The translations under genes were made by a program, and so were the position numbers. The notes beneath the pieces were generated by a model. That model ran no database searches and had not been told where the DNA came from. It worked only from the letters and a program-made list of their open reading frames with translations. Positions 46,058-55,347 of a stretch of DNA of 64,000 nucleotides are shown piece after piece. The DNA lies in the NCBI GenBank assembly GCA_934546935.1, contig CAKTEH010000006.1:62001-126000 (forward strand), in the 5' to 3' direction. Source of the DNA: an uncultured Eubacteriales bacterium. GTDB lineage: Bacteria > Bacillota > Clostridia > Oscillospirales > QAMX01. How positions within the stretch are numbered: position 1 is the stretch's first letter; every line of letters starts with the position of its first letter.

Positions 46058-46093
46058 AAAAACCAGAGGCCAGGACTTTGGCCTCTGGTTTTT
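46058..46093 (+). terminator. Terminator between clpX and lon
   Basis: A 14-bp stem, AAAAACCAGAGGCC with 46080-46093 and an 8-nt loop, ending in T5. Only 41 bases further lon begins, so lon may be read from a weak promoter or by leak-through. Confidence 0.88.
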
Positions 46094-46134
46094 CCGCATA
46101 CCTTCCCTGAATTTTTCATACATACGAGGGCATA

Positions 46135-48477
46135 ATGGACAAGACAACTGCAATTTTACCCATGATCCCGCTTCGGGGGATCGTCTTATATCCAAAAATG
46201 GTGCTGCATTTCGATATTGGCCGCCCTGCGTCCATCGCTGCGGCGGAATATGCTATGCGCCACAACGAACCGCTGTTTGTCGTCGCACAGCGTGATGCGC
46301 GCACGGAAACGCCGGGGGCTGACGAACTCTACCCCATTGGCATGACTGCCAGGGTCCGTCAGATCCTGCGCCTCCCGGGCAACGACGTGCGCGTTTTGGT
46401 AGAGGGGCTTCAGCGTGCAAGCCTTGTCGCGCTATGCGACGATGAAAGCACGCTGCGCCGTGCGGAAATTGAGCACATCAATGTAATAGAGGCCCCGCTC
46501 TCCCTTCCGGAAAACGAAGCGCATTACCGAAGAATTCAGCAGCTTCTCGAGGACTATCTCTCCCTTTTGCCAAAAGCTTCCCCGGAAATTATCATGAACG
46601 TTATGAGCGCCGAAGATCTGGGCGAATTATGCGACTATATTGCCCAAAGCCTCCCGCTCCGGTACCCGGTGCGCCAGCGCATCCTGGAGCAGATCGATCC
46701 GGCCGCGCGCGCCGAGGATCTGGCAGCCATCCTGGCCGGGGAAAATGAGATCCTCACCCTGACTAAAACCATCAATCAGAAGGTAAAGGCGCAGATGGAC
46801 CGAAACCAGCGCGACTATTTCCTGCGCGAGCAGATCCGCGCCATTGAGGAGGAACTGGGAGAAGAAGAATATCCCGAGGAAGAGGAAGACGAAGAAGGGA
46901 AAAGCTATGTGTCCCGGATTAAAAAACTTGGCCTTCCGCCCGACAGCGAGGAGCATTTGCTCAAGGAGGCCCGCCGGCTGTCCAAGACCCAGCCCACGAG
47001 CCCGGAAAACAATGTCCTTTCCACCTATCTCGATACTGTTCTGGAACTTCCATGGAACACCCGTACAGAAGAATCCCATGACCTGGCTGCCGCGCGCCGC
47101 ATCCTTGACCATGACCATTACGGCATGGAAAAGGTCAAGGAACGTATCCTGGAGTTCATGGCTGTGCGCAATTTAAACCCCAATCTGAAGGGGCAGGTGC
47201 TGTGCCTTATCGGCCCGCCCGGCGTGGGGAAAACCTCCGTCGGCGTCTCCATTGCCAACGCGCTCGGCCGGAAATATGCGCGCCTGTCGCTGGGCGGCGT
47301 GCGGGATGAAGCCGACATCCGCGGCCACCGCAAAACCTACGTCGGCGCAATGGCCGGCCGGATTATGACCGCGCTTACACAGGCTGGCAGCGCAAACGCC
47401 CTGCTGCTGCTCGACGAGGTCGACAAGCTCGGCTCCGACTACCGCGGCGACCCCTCCGCAGCGCTTTTAGAGGTGCTCGATACGGCACAGAACCACGCCT
47501 TCCGCGATCACTATATCGAAATCCCCTTCGATCTGTCGGATGTGCTTTTTGTCTGCACAGCAAACTACGAAGACGCCATCCCCCGCCCGCTGCTCGACCG
47601 TATGGAAGTTATCGAGATGCCGGGTTATACCGATGAGGAAAAACTGCATATCGCAAAAGGCCATCTTTTCCCGCGCCAGCTTGAAAAGCACGGTCTGACC
47701 AAAGCGCGCCTGCGCATCAGCGACCAGGGCTTCAACCGCGTTATCTCTGCCTATACGCGGGAATCCGGGGTACGCCAGCTTGAGCGCGAAATTGCCAAAA
47801 TCTGCCGCAAAACCGCACGCATCTTTGCTGAGGACGCAGAACATGCACGCATCAGCGTCAACGCTAAAAATTTGAAGGCCTATCTCGGCGTGCCTGTCTT
47901 CCAGCCGGATTATGTCAGCCGGGAGGATGAGTGCGGCGTAGTCAACGGGCTGGCCTGGACCTCCGTGGGTGGGGAAATGCTTGAAGTGGAGGTAAACGTC
48001 GTCCCCGGGTCCGGTAAAATCGAGCTGACCGGAAATCTGGGCGAGGTCATGAAGGAATCCGCTCACGCGGGCATTACCTATATCCGTTCCTGTGCAGAAA
48101 AACTGGGAATTGATCCGGATTTTTATAAAACCAGCGATATGCATATCCATTTCCCGGAAAGCGCTATCCCCAAAGACGGCCCTTCAGCAGGCATCACCAT
48201 CGCGACTGCGCTGGTATCCGCCCTTTCCGGACGGCCGGCGCGTCATGACGTGGCCATGACCGGAGAAATTACCCTGCGCGGCCGTGTGCTGCCCATCGGC
48301 GGGCTGCGGGAAAAAACCATGGCAGCTTTCCGCGCCGGAATCAAAACTGTGGTTATCCCTGAGGCAAATGTGCCGGATCTGGAAGAAATTGTCCCAGCGG
48401 TACGGGAAGGGCTGCATTTCGTGCCGGCCAAGGCGATGGATACCGTACTTTCCACTGCACTAGCCCCAAAGGTATAA
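46135..48477 (+). CDS. lon: ATP-dependent protease Lon
   Basis: A 780-residue LonA: N-terminal substrate domain, AAA+ module with [10 protein letters not shown], and the serine-lysine protease domain with Ser684 (DGPSAG) and Lys727 ([10 protein letters not shown]), 43 residues apart as in E. coli. The ATG follows CGAGGGC. It degrades misfolded and regulatory proteins and fits the tig-clpP-clpX-lon-ysxC cluster. Confidence 0.98.
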   Translation: MDKTTAILPMIPLRGIVLYPKMVLHFDIGRPASIAAAEYAMRHNEPLFVVAQRDARTETPGADELYPIGMTARVRQILRLPGNDVRVLVEGLQRASLVALCDDESTLRRAEIEHINVIEAPLSLPENEAHYRRIQQLLEDYLSLLPKASPEIIMNVMSAEDLGELCDYIAQSLPLRYPVRQRILEQIDPAARAEDLAAILAGENEILTLTKTINQKVKAQMDRNQRDYFLREQIRAIEEELGEEEYPEEEEDEEGKSYVSRIKKLGLPPDSEEHLLKEARRLSKTQPTSPENNVLSTYLDTVLELPWNTRTEESHDLAAARRILDHDHYGMEKVKERILEFMAVRNLNPNLKGQVLCLIGPPGVGKTSVGVSIANALGRKYARLSLGGVRDEADIRGHRKTYVGAMAGRIMTALTQAGSANALLLLDEVDKLGSDYRGDPSAALLEVLDTAQNHAFRDHYIEIPFDLSDVLFVCTANYEDAIPRPLLDRMEVIEMPGYTDEEKLHIAKGHLFPRQLEKHGLTKARLRISDQGFNRVISAYTRESGVRQLEREIAKICRKTARIFAEDAEHARISVNAKNLKAYLGVPVFQPDYVSREDECGVVNGLAWTSVGGEMLEVEVNVVPGSGKIELTGNLGEVMKESAHAGITYIRSCAEKLGIDPDFYKTSDMHIHFPESAIPKDGPSAGITIATALVSALSGRPARHDVAMTGEITLRGRVLPIGGLREKTMAAFRAGIKTVVIPEANVPDLEEIVPAVREGLHFVPAKAMDTVLSTALAPKV

Positions 48478-48500
48478 TATTCATAGTTGGTAGAAATACC

Positions 48501-48531
48501 AAATAGGCCGGAGGTAATCTTCGGCCTATTT
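48501..48531 (+). terminator. Hairpin in the lon-ysxC gap, terminator-like
   Basis: AAATAGGCCG pairs perfectly with 48522-48531 around an 11-nt loop that contains GAGGTAA. The tail is only TATTT, so termination is uncertain; ysxC begins at 48571. Confidence 0.4.
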
Positions 48532-48570
48532 GTAAATTGTGCAAAAAACGCTTGTGAAGCGAGGGATAAT

Positions 48571-49164
48571 GTGATAAACTTACAAAAAGCATCTTTTTTA
48601 CGCAGCGCCGCTGCGGCGCAGGATTTCCCATCCGCCGGGGTCCGGCAGATCGTCTTTGCCGGACGCTCCAATGCAGGGAAAAGCTCGGCGATTAACTGTA
48701 TCCTGAACCGAAAGAACCTCGCACGCACCGGGCAGAAACCCGGAAAAACAATCCATATTAACCTCTATTCCATCGACTCGGGCCTAATTTTCGCTGATCT
48801 GCCCGGCTATGGGTATGCAAAAGTTGCAAAAACAGAAAAACAGCGCTGGGGGGCGCTTTTAAGCGAATATTTCGGCCGCTGCGCCGGGGATATCACACTG
48901 GGGGTTCTGGTTTTTGATATCCGCCGTGAGCCCGGCGAAGAAGATTTTGAAATGGCGCGCCTGTTTACAGAACTGAAAATCCCCTATATTATCTGTGCCA
49001 ATAAATGCGATAAGCTGAACAAAGCCGAGCTGGCTGCCGTGCCGGAGACGTTGGCAAAGGCTTTCGCCGTCCCGCCCGAACAGATTTTTATTTTCTCGGC
49101 CGCCGCCGGAACCGGACGTGATGCGCTGCTAAAGCGCCTGTTTCAGGCATTAAACAAGAATTGA
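48571..49164 (+). CDS. ysxC: Ribosome biogenesis GTP-binding protein YsxC/EngB
   Basis: A 197-residue EngB GTPase needed for 50S assembly. G1 is VFAGRSNAGKSSAIN, DLPGYGY is the G3 region, and NKCD is G4. The GTG at 48571 is chosen: GAGGGAT lies upstream and the start (VINLQKASFLRSA) fits family starts. An earlier TTG at 48487 would add 28 residues with no homology. Confidence 0.95.
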   Translation: MINLQKASFLRSAAAAQDFPSAGVRQIVFAGRSNAGKSSAINCILNRKNLARTGQKPGKTIHINLYSIDSGLIFADLPGYGYAKVAKTEKQRWGALLSEYFGRCAGDITLGVLVFDIRREPGEEDFEMARLFTELKIPYIICANKCDKLNKAELAAVPETLAKAFAVPPEQIFIFSAAAGTGRDALLKRLFQALNKN

Positions 49165-49204
49165 CCGTCTTTTTTATAAACCGTATTTTTCGGGAGGACG
49201 CGTT

Positions 49205-50170
49205 GTGGAGCAGAATATGCGGGAGGATGTCCTCCAAAACTACGGACTGCGGATTCTGAACGCACATCCCCTTCCCGGCGGTTTCCTCAACCGCCTGTGG
49301 CGTGTACAAACCGACGCCGGACCGCGCCTTGTCAAACAGTTTTCTCCAAAGCGCTATACTTCAAAAAAGCTTGACGCATTGGGGGCGGCTCTTGCGCGTC
49401 AGGAAGCCGTCCGGCATATGGGTGTCGCCTGCCCGCAGATTTATCTGTGCCGGGGGCATACGCTGCGCCGCCCACCCAAACTTCCCGCCTACTGTGTCAT
49501 GCAGCTTTGCCCTGGAAAAAATCCGGCGCCGGAGGATATGAGTGCGCAGCGCATAAAATGTCTCGGCCTTGCCTGCGCCGGGATTCATAATGCATTTGCC
49601 CAGCTTCCGGCCGAGGACGTGCAAGGTTTTCCCATCGATACCGCCGCAATTTTGCCCGAATTATGGGAAAATTACCATGCGCGCTTATCCGCACTTACGG
49701 ATACGCCGCCGCAATACCAGGCCGCGCTGCTTGCCCAGCCCGCCATTTTGGAACAGTTAAGCCCGGATTTTTTCGCGCGCCAGCCGATGGGCATCGCGCA
49801 TGAGGATTTTACGCCGGATAACGTTTTATTCGATGAAAGCGGGCAGTGTACCATTATCGACTTCGACCGCAATCGTTTTAGCTTCCTGCTGCACGATCTT
49901 GGCCGCGCAATGCTTTCCTTTGCGCGCCGGGACGAAGGCCTGGAGCTGGAAAAGCTATCTGCTTTTTTAAACGGCTATACCCGCCTGCGTCCGCTGCGAC
50001 TTTGCGATGCAGCCGACGCGCTGCGCATCACCTGGTGCATCGAGAGCCTGTGGTGGATCAATCCGGAAAGTTTTATGAAACCGCTGTCAAAATCAACCCG
50101 CTTCCGTGATGAGCTCGTATGGCTGACGCAAAACTGGAACCGCCTCGACGCTATTTTCCGCAGCTTATAA
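49205..50170 (+). CDS. APH-fold phosphotransferase (CotS-like)
   Basis: A 321-residue kinase-like protein. The APH motif HEDFTPDNVLF (Brenner H-x-D-x4-N) and the later metal motif IIDFDRNRF are visible, with an N-terminal lobe RLVKQFSPKRY containing the ATP lysine. Similar proteins include spore-coat CotS and homoserine kinase-like enzymes; the substrate is unknown. GTG start at 49205, with GGGAGGAC upstream. 40 bases after ysxC. Confidence 0.8.
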   Translation: MEQNMREDVLQNYGLRILNAHPLPGGFLNRLWRVQTDAGPRLVKQFSPKRYTSKKLDALGAALARQEAVRHMGVACPQIYLCRGHTLRRPPKLPAYCVMQLCPGKNPAPEDMSAQRIKCLGLACAGIHNAFAQLPAEDVQGFPIDTAAILPELWENYHARLSALTDTPPQYQAALLAQPAILEQLSPDFFARQPMGIAHEDFTPDNVLFDESGQCTIIDFDRNRFSFLLHDLGRAMLSFARRDEGLELEKLSAFLNGYTRLRPLRLCDAADALRITWCIESLWWINPESFMKPLSKSTRFRDELVWLTQNWNRLDAIFRSL

Positions 50171-50252
50171 ACTGCCGCATCGTTTTTGCCGGAATGTTTT
50201 CCGCTTTTGATGTATTTTCAAAATAAATTTCGATAAATCCGGAGGTAATGTT

Positions 50253-51209
50253 ATGCAGTTAACTGAAATCAAAACGCTATGTGACAAGATCCGTGAAAAC
50301 ATCAACCGCGTCATCGTAGGCAAAGACGAAGTCATTGAGCATCTGCTGATCGCCATGATCTGTTCCGGCCATATCCTGCTCGAGGACGTGCCGGGCACCG
50401 GCAAAACCCTGCTTGCCAAAGCTGCGGCAAAATCCATCAGCTGCCAGTTTAAGCGTATCCAGTTCACCCCCGACCTACTTCCCTCCGACCTGACCGGTAT
50501 CAACTATTTCGACCAGAAATCCGGTGAGTTCCGTTTCCGTGAAGGTGCAGTCTTTACCAACATCCTGCTCGGCGACGAAATTAACCGCGCAACGCCGCGT
50601 ACCCAGTCGGCGCTTCTGGAATGTATGGAAGAGCGGCAGGTTACCATCGACGGCGCTACGACACAGCTTAACGCACCATTTATCGCCATCGCTACCCAGA
50701 ACCCTGTTGAAACGCAGGGCACTTTCCCTCTGCCGGAGGCGCAGCTCGACCGTTTCCTGATTAAAACCGACATGGGCTATCCAGATACAGCCGACGGCGT
50801 TGTGATCTTAAAACGCTTCAAATCTGAAAATCCGCTCGAAACACTCGAACCAGTTGCCTGCGCCGGGGATATCGTCGATGCACAGAACTCTTACCATACT
50901 GTGCGTGTAGCCGACTGCGTGCTTGACTACATCGTGCGCATTGCCCAGGAAACGCGCAGTAGCGCGGATATCACCCTTGGCATCAGCCCGCGCGGCACCC
51001 AGGCACTTTTGCGTGCCGTGCAGGTAAAAGCAATCCTTGCCGGCCGGGACTATGTCACTCCAGACGACGTCAAATCCATGGTCAAACCGGTTTTTGGCCA
51101 CCGCATTATCCTGAAAAACAGTGCGCGGCTGAAAAAAGGTCAGAATTTCGAAATTCTGGACCGTATCCTGACCAATATTGAGGTACCGACTGAAAAAATC
51201 GAGGCTTAA
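50253..51209 (+). CDS. MoxR family AAA+ ATPase
   Basis: A 318-residue MoxR ATPase with Walker A VPGTGKTLLAK, Walker B GDEINRATPRTQSALLE, and the arginine-containing sensor 2 (ISPRGTQALLRA). MoxR proteins act as chaperones maturing protein complexes. Ribosome site CGGAGGT. It is followed by a DUF58 gene and a membrane protein, the conserved MoxR-DUF58 pair. Confidence 0.95.
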   Translation: MQLTEIKTLCDKIRENINRVIVGKDEVIEHLLIAMICSGHILLEDVPGTGKTLLAKAAAKSISCQFKRIQFTPDLLPSDLTGINYFDQKSGEFRFREGAVFTNILLGDEINRATPRTQSALLECMEERQVTIDGATTQLNAPFIAIATQNPVETQGTFPLPEAQLDRFLIKTDMGYPDTADGVVILKRFKSENPLETLEPVACAGDIVDAQNSYHTVRVADCVLDYIVRIAQETRSSADITLGISPRGTQALLRAVQVKAILAGRDYVTPDDVKSMVKPVFGHRIILKNSARLKKGQNFEILDRILTNIEVPTEKIEA

Positions 51210-51238
51210 AACCCTTCACGGCGAAACGGAGAACTGCC

Positions 51239-52330
51239 ATGTGGATTATCAGCTTTATTCTTGCGCTGATCCTTGTCGCCGCCGTACAAGTCTGGTTTTT
51301 CCGCCGTTACGGGTTCCGAAAGCTTACATACAAACGCTGGTTTGAGCCGGAAATCGCCAATGAAGGCGATCACATTGTTATGTATGAAACCGTACGCAAC
51401 GAAAAACTGCTCCCGCTGCCATGGGTACGGATAGAAGCGCAGATCAGCCCCAACATTGCCTTCGGCGACGCAAAGACAGACGACGCAGGCGAGCGCCATT
51501 TCCAGCGCAGCATCTTTTCCCTATCCCCCTATATGACCATCACCCGCCGGCATTTCATCACCTGCACCCGGCGCGGATATTACCGGATCCCATCCGTCGC
51601 CATCTCCACCGGCGACCTGCTTGGCCTGGGAAAGCGGCGGGTCGTGGAATATGAAACCGATTCCGTGCTGACGGTCTATCCGAGCCTGATCCCAATAGAG
51701 GATCTGTTTGCCGATAAAAACAGCTTTACCGGCGATATTGTGGTACGGCGCTGGATTGTTGAAGACCCCTTCATGATTCGCGGCGTGCGTGCCTATACAA
51801 GCTCCGACCCCTATAATCACATCAACTGGAAGGCGACTGCGCGCACTGGCGAGCTTCAGGTACATGACTTCGACTACACCGCCGATGTCCGCCTGATGAT
51901 CGTTGTCAACGTTGACACGGCAAGCTCACAGTGGACGGTTTCACTTGACGAGCCCGCCTCGGAACGCGCCCTTTCCATAGCCGCAACAGTGGCGCAGTAC
52001 GCCATTGACAACGGCGTTGAAACCGGTTTCGCCTGCAACGGACGCATAACCGGCGAAGACCCAAAGGAACCGATGTTCATCGCGCCGCAGTCCGGTCCCG
52101 AGCATCTAAGCGCAATATTCGACGGGATTTCGCGCGTGCTTTTGCAGCGCACTGTCAATTTCCACACTTTTCTGCAGATGCAGGCGCCTTCCATCCCCGA
52201 CAACTGCGACCTGCTGCTGATCAGCGCTTACACCGATGACAATATTGATGAACAGATCGAGCTTTTGCGTGCGGCAGGCCGCTACGTCGAGCTTCTCAAT
52301 CCGTTGGCAGGAAAGGGGGCAGCCGTATGA
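51239..52330 (+). CDS. DUF58 domain protein
   Basis: A 363-residue membrane-linked protein with an N-terminal hydrophobic segment (IISFILALILVAAVQVWFF) and a C-terminal DUF58 domain carrying DPYNHINWKATARTGELQV and RLMIVVNVDTA. DUF58 has a von Willebrand A-like fold and is paired with MoxR. It overlaps the next gene by 4 nt. Function unknown; a MoxR substrate is the natural inference. Confidence 0.92.
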   Translation: MWIISFILALILVAAVQVWFFRRYGFRKLTYKRWFEPEIANEGDHIVMYETVRNEKLLPLPWVRIEAQISPNIAFGDAKTDDAGERHFQRSIFSLSPYMTITRRHFITCTRRGYYRIPSVAISTGDLLGLGKRRVVEYETDSVLTVYPSLIPIEDLFADKNSFTGDIVVRRWIVEDPFMIRGVRAYTSSDPYNHINWKATARTGELQVHDFDYTADVRLMIVVNVDTASSQWTVSLDEPASERALSIAATVAQYAIDNGVETGFACNGRITGEDPKEPMFIAPQSGPEHLSAIFDGISRVLLQRTVNFHTFLQMQAPSIPDNCDLLLISAYTDDNIDEQIELLRAAGRYVELLNPLAGKGAAV

Positions 52331-53670
52331 AACGCTTTTGGAAGGAAACGCTCGGTGCATGCGGGCGCGTATTTCTGGAATTTGTCATGGTTTTCCCGGT
52401 ATTGCTTTTGCTGGCCGATGCGTTGATGGGCAATACGCCCATGCTGTGGGTATTCCTCGGCGAACTGCTTTTCGCAGGTTTGTTTGGCGCTCTGACCCGC
52501 CGTTTTATCCCAGCGGCGGGCGCACAGCTTGCCGTGGGACTCCCGGTATGTTTTGCGCTGATCATCCTCCTTGGCCGCGGCTTCGGCGGCGTATGGCCCA
52601 ACGCTTATATCCTCCCAGTCCTTTTGACGCCGTTCGCCTTTTATCGCGGCAAGCAGCATGCCCAAAGCGCATGGGACGCAGTTTTGCCCAACTATATCCT
52701 TTTTGCGCTTCTGGTTATACAGTTCGCTGTTTTGGCGCTTGCGCGCTTAAACGGCGCTATCCAGCCTTATATGACGCTTTTGTATATCGTCGTCCCCATC
52801 GGTTATATCGGCGCCTTCATCGTGCTGAACCGGCTTAACCTTTTAAACCTGATTGATGAAGCGCAGTCGCGTACCAGCGCAAGTACTCTTGCCGTTGCCG
52901 GCGGGATGCGTACACAAAACCGCCTGCTGCTGGCAATCCTGCTTATCATCGGCGTTGCGCTTTCGCTTGGAACCGTGCTGTACACAGCGGCCAACTGGAT
53001 TCTCGACAAAGCCGTGTGGGCGCTGACCAAATTGTTCAAGCTTTTGTTTGAATTTGACGTCAACCTTGGCCAGGGAGGCAGTGCAGGACAGGAGGAAGGC
53101 CTTCCCGAGGCGATCCCCCTTGAATCCGGCGACATGAGCTTCTGGGGACCGTTTTTCACCGTCATCAGTTACATCGGCGTGGCGGTTGTTTTTGTTGCGC
53201 TGATTATCCTGCTGTATAAGTTTGTGCGGCAGCTGATCCGGATGATTTCCGGCGTCCTTGCCAAATTTGCCGACCAGGACACAGATGGCGCAGGCGGAGG
53301 GGCTCTGTTCGAGGATACACGCGAATCGCTCATCGACCTTTCCCAACTCCCGAAACTGTATGCAAAATCCGCAAAAAATAAGCTTACAGCGCTTTTCCGC
53401 CGTGAACCGGGCTGGGATGACCTGCCTACACCCACAGAAAAACTGAAATACCTCTACCGCAGGGCATTGAAAAAAGCCGGCTCCACAGGCTATGCACACC
53501 GTGCAAGCTATACCCCCCATGAAGCGGTATCCGCGGCGAGTCAGGCTATGCCCTCGCTTGCGCCCGGTGCGCAGGAACTGGCCGGGCAATATGATGCGAT
53601 GCGCTACGGCGCAAAAGATCCTGAGCCCGGCGCGCTTGCGTCGCTGCGCCATACGATCGGGGACATATAA
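52327..53670 (+). CDS. Large membrane protein of the MoxR-DUF58 module
   Basis: The 447-residue protein has about six helices in residues 15-190, another around 200-220, one near 280-300, then a cytoplasmic tail. A poly-Gly region and SLIDLSQLPKLYAKSAKNKL precede a C-terminal part (PTEKLKYLYRRALKKAGS, HEAV) resembling DUF4129-type domains. In many genomes a transglutaminase-DUF4129 protein occupies this third position; no transglutaminase Cys-His-Asp domain is visible here. ATG overlaps the DUF58 stop (ATGA). Ends before a GNAT gene. Confidence 0.78.
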   Translation: MKRFWKETLGACGRVFLEFVMVFPVLLLLADALMGNTPMLWVFLGELLFAGLFGALTRRFIPAAGAQLAVGLPVCFALIILLGRGFGGVWPNAYILPVLLTPFAFYRGKQHAQSAWDAVLPNYILFALLVIQFAVLALARLNGAIQPYMTLLYIVVPIGYIGAFIVLNRLNLLNLIDEAQSRTSASTLAVAGGMRTQNRLLLAILLIIGVALSLGTVLYTAANWILDKAVWALTKLFKLLFEFDVNLGQGGSAGQEEGLPEAIPLESGDMSFWGPFFTVISYIGVAVVFVALIILLYKFVRQLIRMISGVLAKFADQDTDGAGGGALFEDTRESLIDLSQLPKLYAKSAKNKLTALFRREPGWDDLPTPTEKLKYLYRRALKKAGSTGYAHRASYTPHEAVSAASQAMPSLAPGAQELAGQYDAMRYGAKDPEPGALASLRHTIGDI

Positions 53671-53717
53671 AAATAAACGAAGCCGCGGGAGCATATAGCG
53701 TGCCCGCAGGAAAAAAC

Positions 53718-54245
53718 ATGGCCGAATTGACTTTTTCCCGGGAAAGCGCTTCCCGGATGCTTGCCTACTGGGCGGACGAAGGCTTTGGCTGGATGATTTC
53801 ACCGACAGCTGATTTTTTCGCAGAAAATATCCGAACCGGGAATTTTGAGTTCTGGACGGCGCAGATGCAGGGCCGGATCGTTGGAGAACTTTATCTTGTC
53901 CGCCGTCTCTCCGACCGGGATTTTGCTGATGGGGAAGGCCGCTGCTATCTGTGCGCTTTCCGCGTTACACCGTACAGACGCGGGCAGGGCGTCGGAACCG
54001 CGCTTTTATCTTACGTGCTCAACCGCGCCATAGCGCTCGGTTTCCGGGAAGCGGCGATCGGCGTTGAGGAATCTGCAACACAAAACCTGCGCCTTTACCG
54101 CCGGTTTGGATTTACGCAAACTGTGAAACGGGCGCAATTCGACCCCTGTAATATTCTTCCCGACGGGCGGCCCTGCCCGGACCGCTTCCTGCTTCTGTGC
54201 AGGCCGCTCGGCGAACCGTCCATTTTTGAAGGTGCCCTGATATGA
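53718..54245 (+). CDS. GNAT family N-acetyltransferase
   Basis: A 175-residue GNAT. The acetyl-CoA pyrophosphate loop reads RVTPYRRGQGVGTALLSYVL, preceded by YLVRRLSD and followed by LYRRFGF. Substrate unknown. The ATG at 53718 is preceded by AGGA; a GTG at 53700 with GGGAG upstream is an equally possible start. It overlaps the CPBP protease gene by 4 nt. Confidence 0.87.
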   Translation: MAELTFSRESASRMLAYWADEGFGWMISPTADFFAENIRTGNFEFWTAQMQGRIVGELYLVRRLSDRDFADGEGRCYLCAFRVTPYRRGQGVGTALLSYVLNRAIALGFREAAIGVEESATQNLRLYRRFGFTQTVKRAQFDPCNILPDGRPCPDRFLLLCRPLGEPSIFEGALI

Positions 54246-55096
54246 AAAATTTCTTTATCGCGGTTGGGAAAGCCGCCTGTTATGTCATTTTATTCCTCGT
54301 GGCGCAGTATGCTGTATCCGCGGCATATATTTATGGTGCGCTGGCCCTGGCGCTGATCCGGGACAGTTCCATCCTGTATGCCGCTGACCCAACCGCCATC
54401 AATACGCTGATTGAGCAGATTACGCTGCGGGCGTTGGCAAATCAAAACCTGATTTACCTGGTTTCCGCTGTGCTCACCGTCGGTATGCTCACCCTGTTTT
54501 TCCGTATGCGGAAAAAACGGCTGCTTCAGGAGGTTTGGGCCATACCGGTCCGCCCGGTTTCTCTTTGGCCGGTAGTATTGGCCGGAATTTTTTTCCCGCT
54601 GCTGATCTGTTATGGAATCTCCTATATCCCCTGGCCGGAAAGCGCGCTAAGCAGCTATGACGAACTGTATAACCTGACCAACGACTATTCCCTCCTGGCA
54701 GTATTTACGACGGTAATCGCCGCGCCTATCCTGGAGGAGATCGTCTACCGCGGCCTGGTTTTTACCCGGCTGTGCCGTGGTATGCCTGCGCTGGCAGCGG
54801 CAATCCTGACCTCAACGGTTTTCGGCGCAATGCATGGAACACTGGTGTGGGCGGCTTATGCCTTCGTCGGAAGCATGGCAATGCTGTTTATTTATACAAA
54901 ATACCGTTCGCTGTATGCCTCGATCCTTTTCCATATGCTCTTCAACCTTGTCGGAGGCTTCCTGGTGTCTTATATCCCGAATCTCGGCACGGGCTTTGAC
55001 CTTTTGATGATCGCCGTATCCTTTACTGCCGTCGCCGTGTTGGCCGCAGTAATCTGGCGCATGCCGCGGCGGCAGATTGACAAACCGCAAACTTAA
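54242..55096 (+). CDS. CPBP family intramembrane metalloprotease
   Basis: A 284-residue membrane protein with eight or so helices and the Abi/CAAX signature: EEIVYRG (Glu165-Glu166, Arg170), FGAMHG and HMLFN, the glutamates and histidines that form the active site in this family. Members cleave or modify membrane proteins and can confer bacteriocin immunity; no bacteriocin gene is adjacent. A strong terminator follows. Confidence 0.9.
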   Translation: MKNFFIAVGKAACYVILFLVAQYAVSAAYIYGALALALIRDSSILYAADPTAINTLIEQITLRALANQNLIYLVSAVLTVGMLTLFFRMRKKRLLQEVWAIPVRPVSLWPVVLAGIFFPLLICYGISYIPWPESALSSYDELYNLTNDYSLLAVFTTVIAAPILEEIVYRGLVFTRLCRGMPALAAAILTSTVFGAMHGTLVWAAYAFVGSMAMLFIYTKYRSLYASILFHMLFNLVGGFLVSYIPNLGTGFDLLMIAVSFTAVAVLAAVIWRMPRRQIDKPQT

Positions 55097-55103
55097 TCCC
55101 ATG

Positions 55104-55147
55104 CCGCGCGCCGCAGGCGTTTTTCCTGCGGCGCGCGGTTTATTTTT
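55104..55147 (+). terminator. Terminator after the CPBP protease gene
   Basis: A 14-bp stem CCGCGCGCCGCAGG with 55125-55138, a 7-nt loop and a T-rich tail (TTTATTTTTTT). It starts 7 bases past the stop. Confidence 0.9.
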
Positions 55148-55261
55148 TTAATGAATCCTCTTTTTTTCCGGTCTCTTCCCTGAAACCGACTAGTGAATAA
55201 GCGTTGGGCACATATCTATTTAACCTGCATAAAATTTGACACAATATTCAAATAAATTTGT

Positions 55262-55290
55262 TTGACAACGCCAGACGTGCCCTGTATACT
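55262..55290 (+). promoter_or_regulatory. Strong promoter of the GH120-like gene
   Basis: Consensus TTGACA (55262-55267) and TATACT (55285-55290), 17-bp spacer. A leader of about 50 nt ends with AAAGGATGAAG before the ATG at 55348. The region between 55148 and 55261 is AT-rich with no ORF, repeat or clear catabolite operator. Confidence 0.85.
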
Positions 55291-55347
55291 AAAAGACAGA
55301 ATAGCCCTTCAAACCCTGTAAAGAAAAAGAAAGGATGAAGAAGACGT

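Noticed and set aside
44866..46119. 417-codon minus-strand frame over clpX
   Set aside because: Shadow; begins inside the clpX terminator hairpin.
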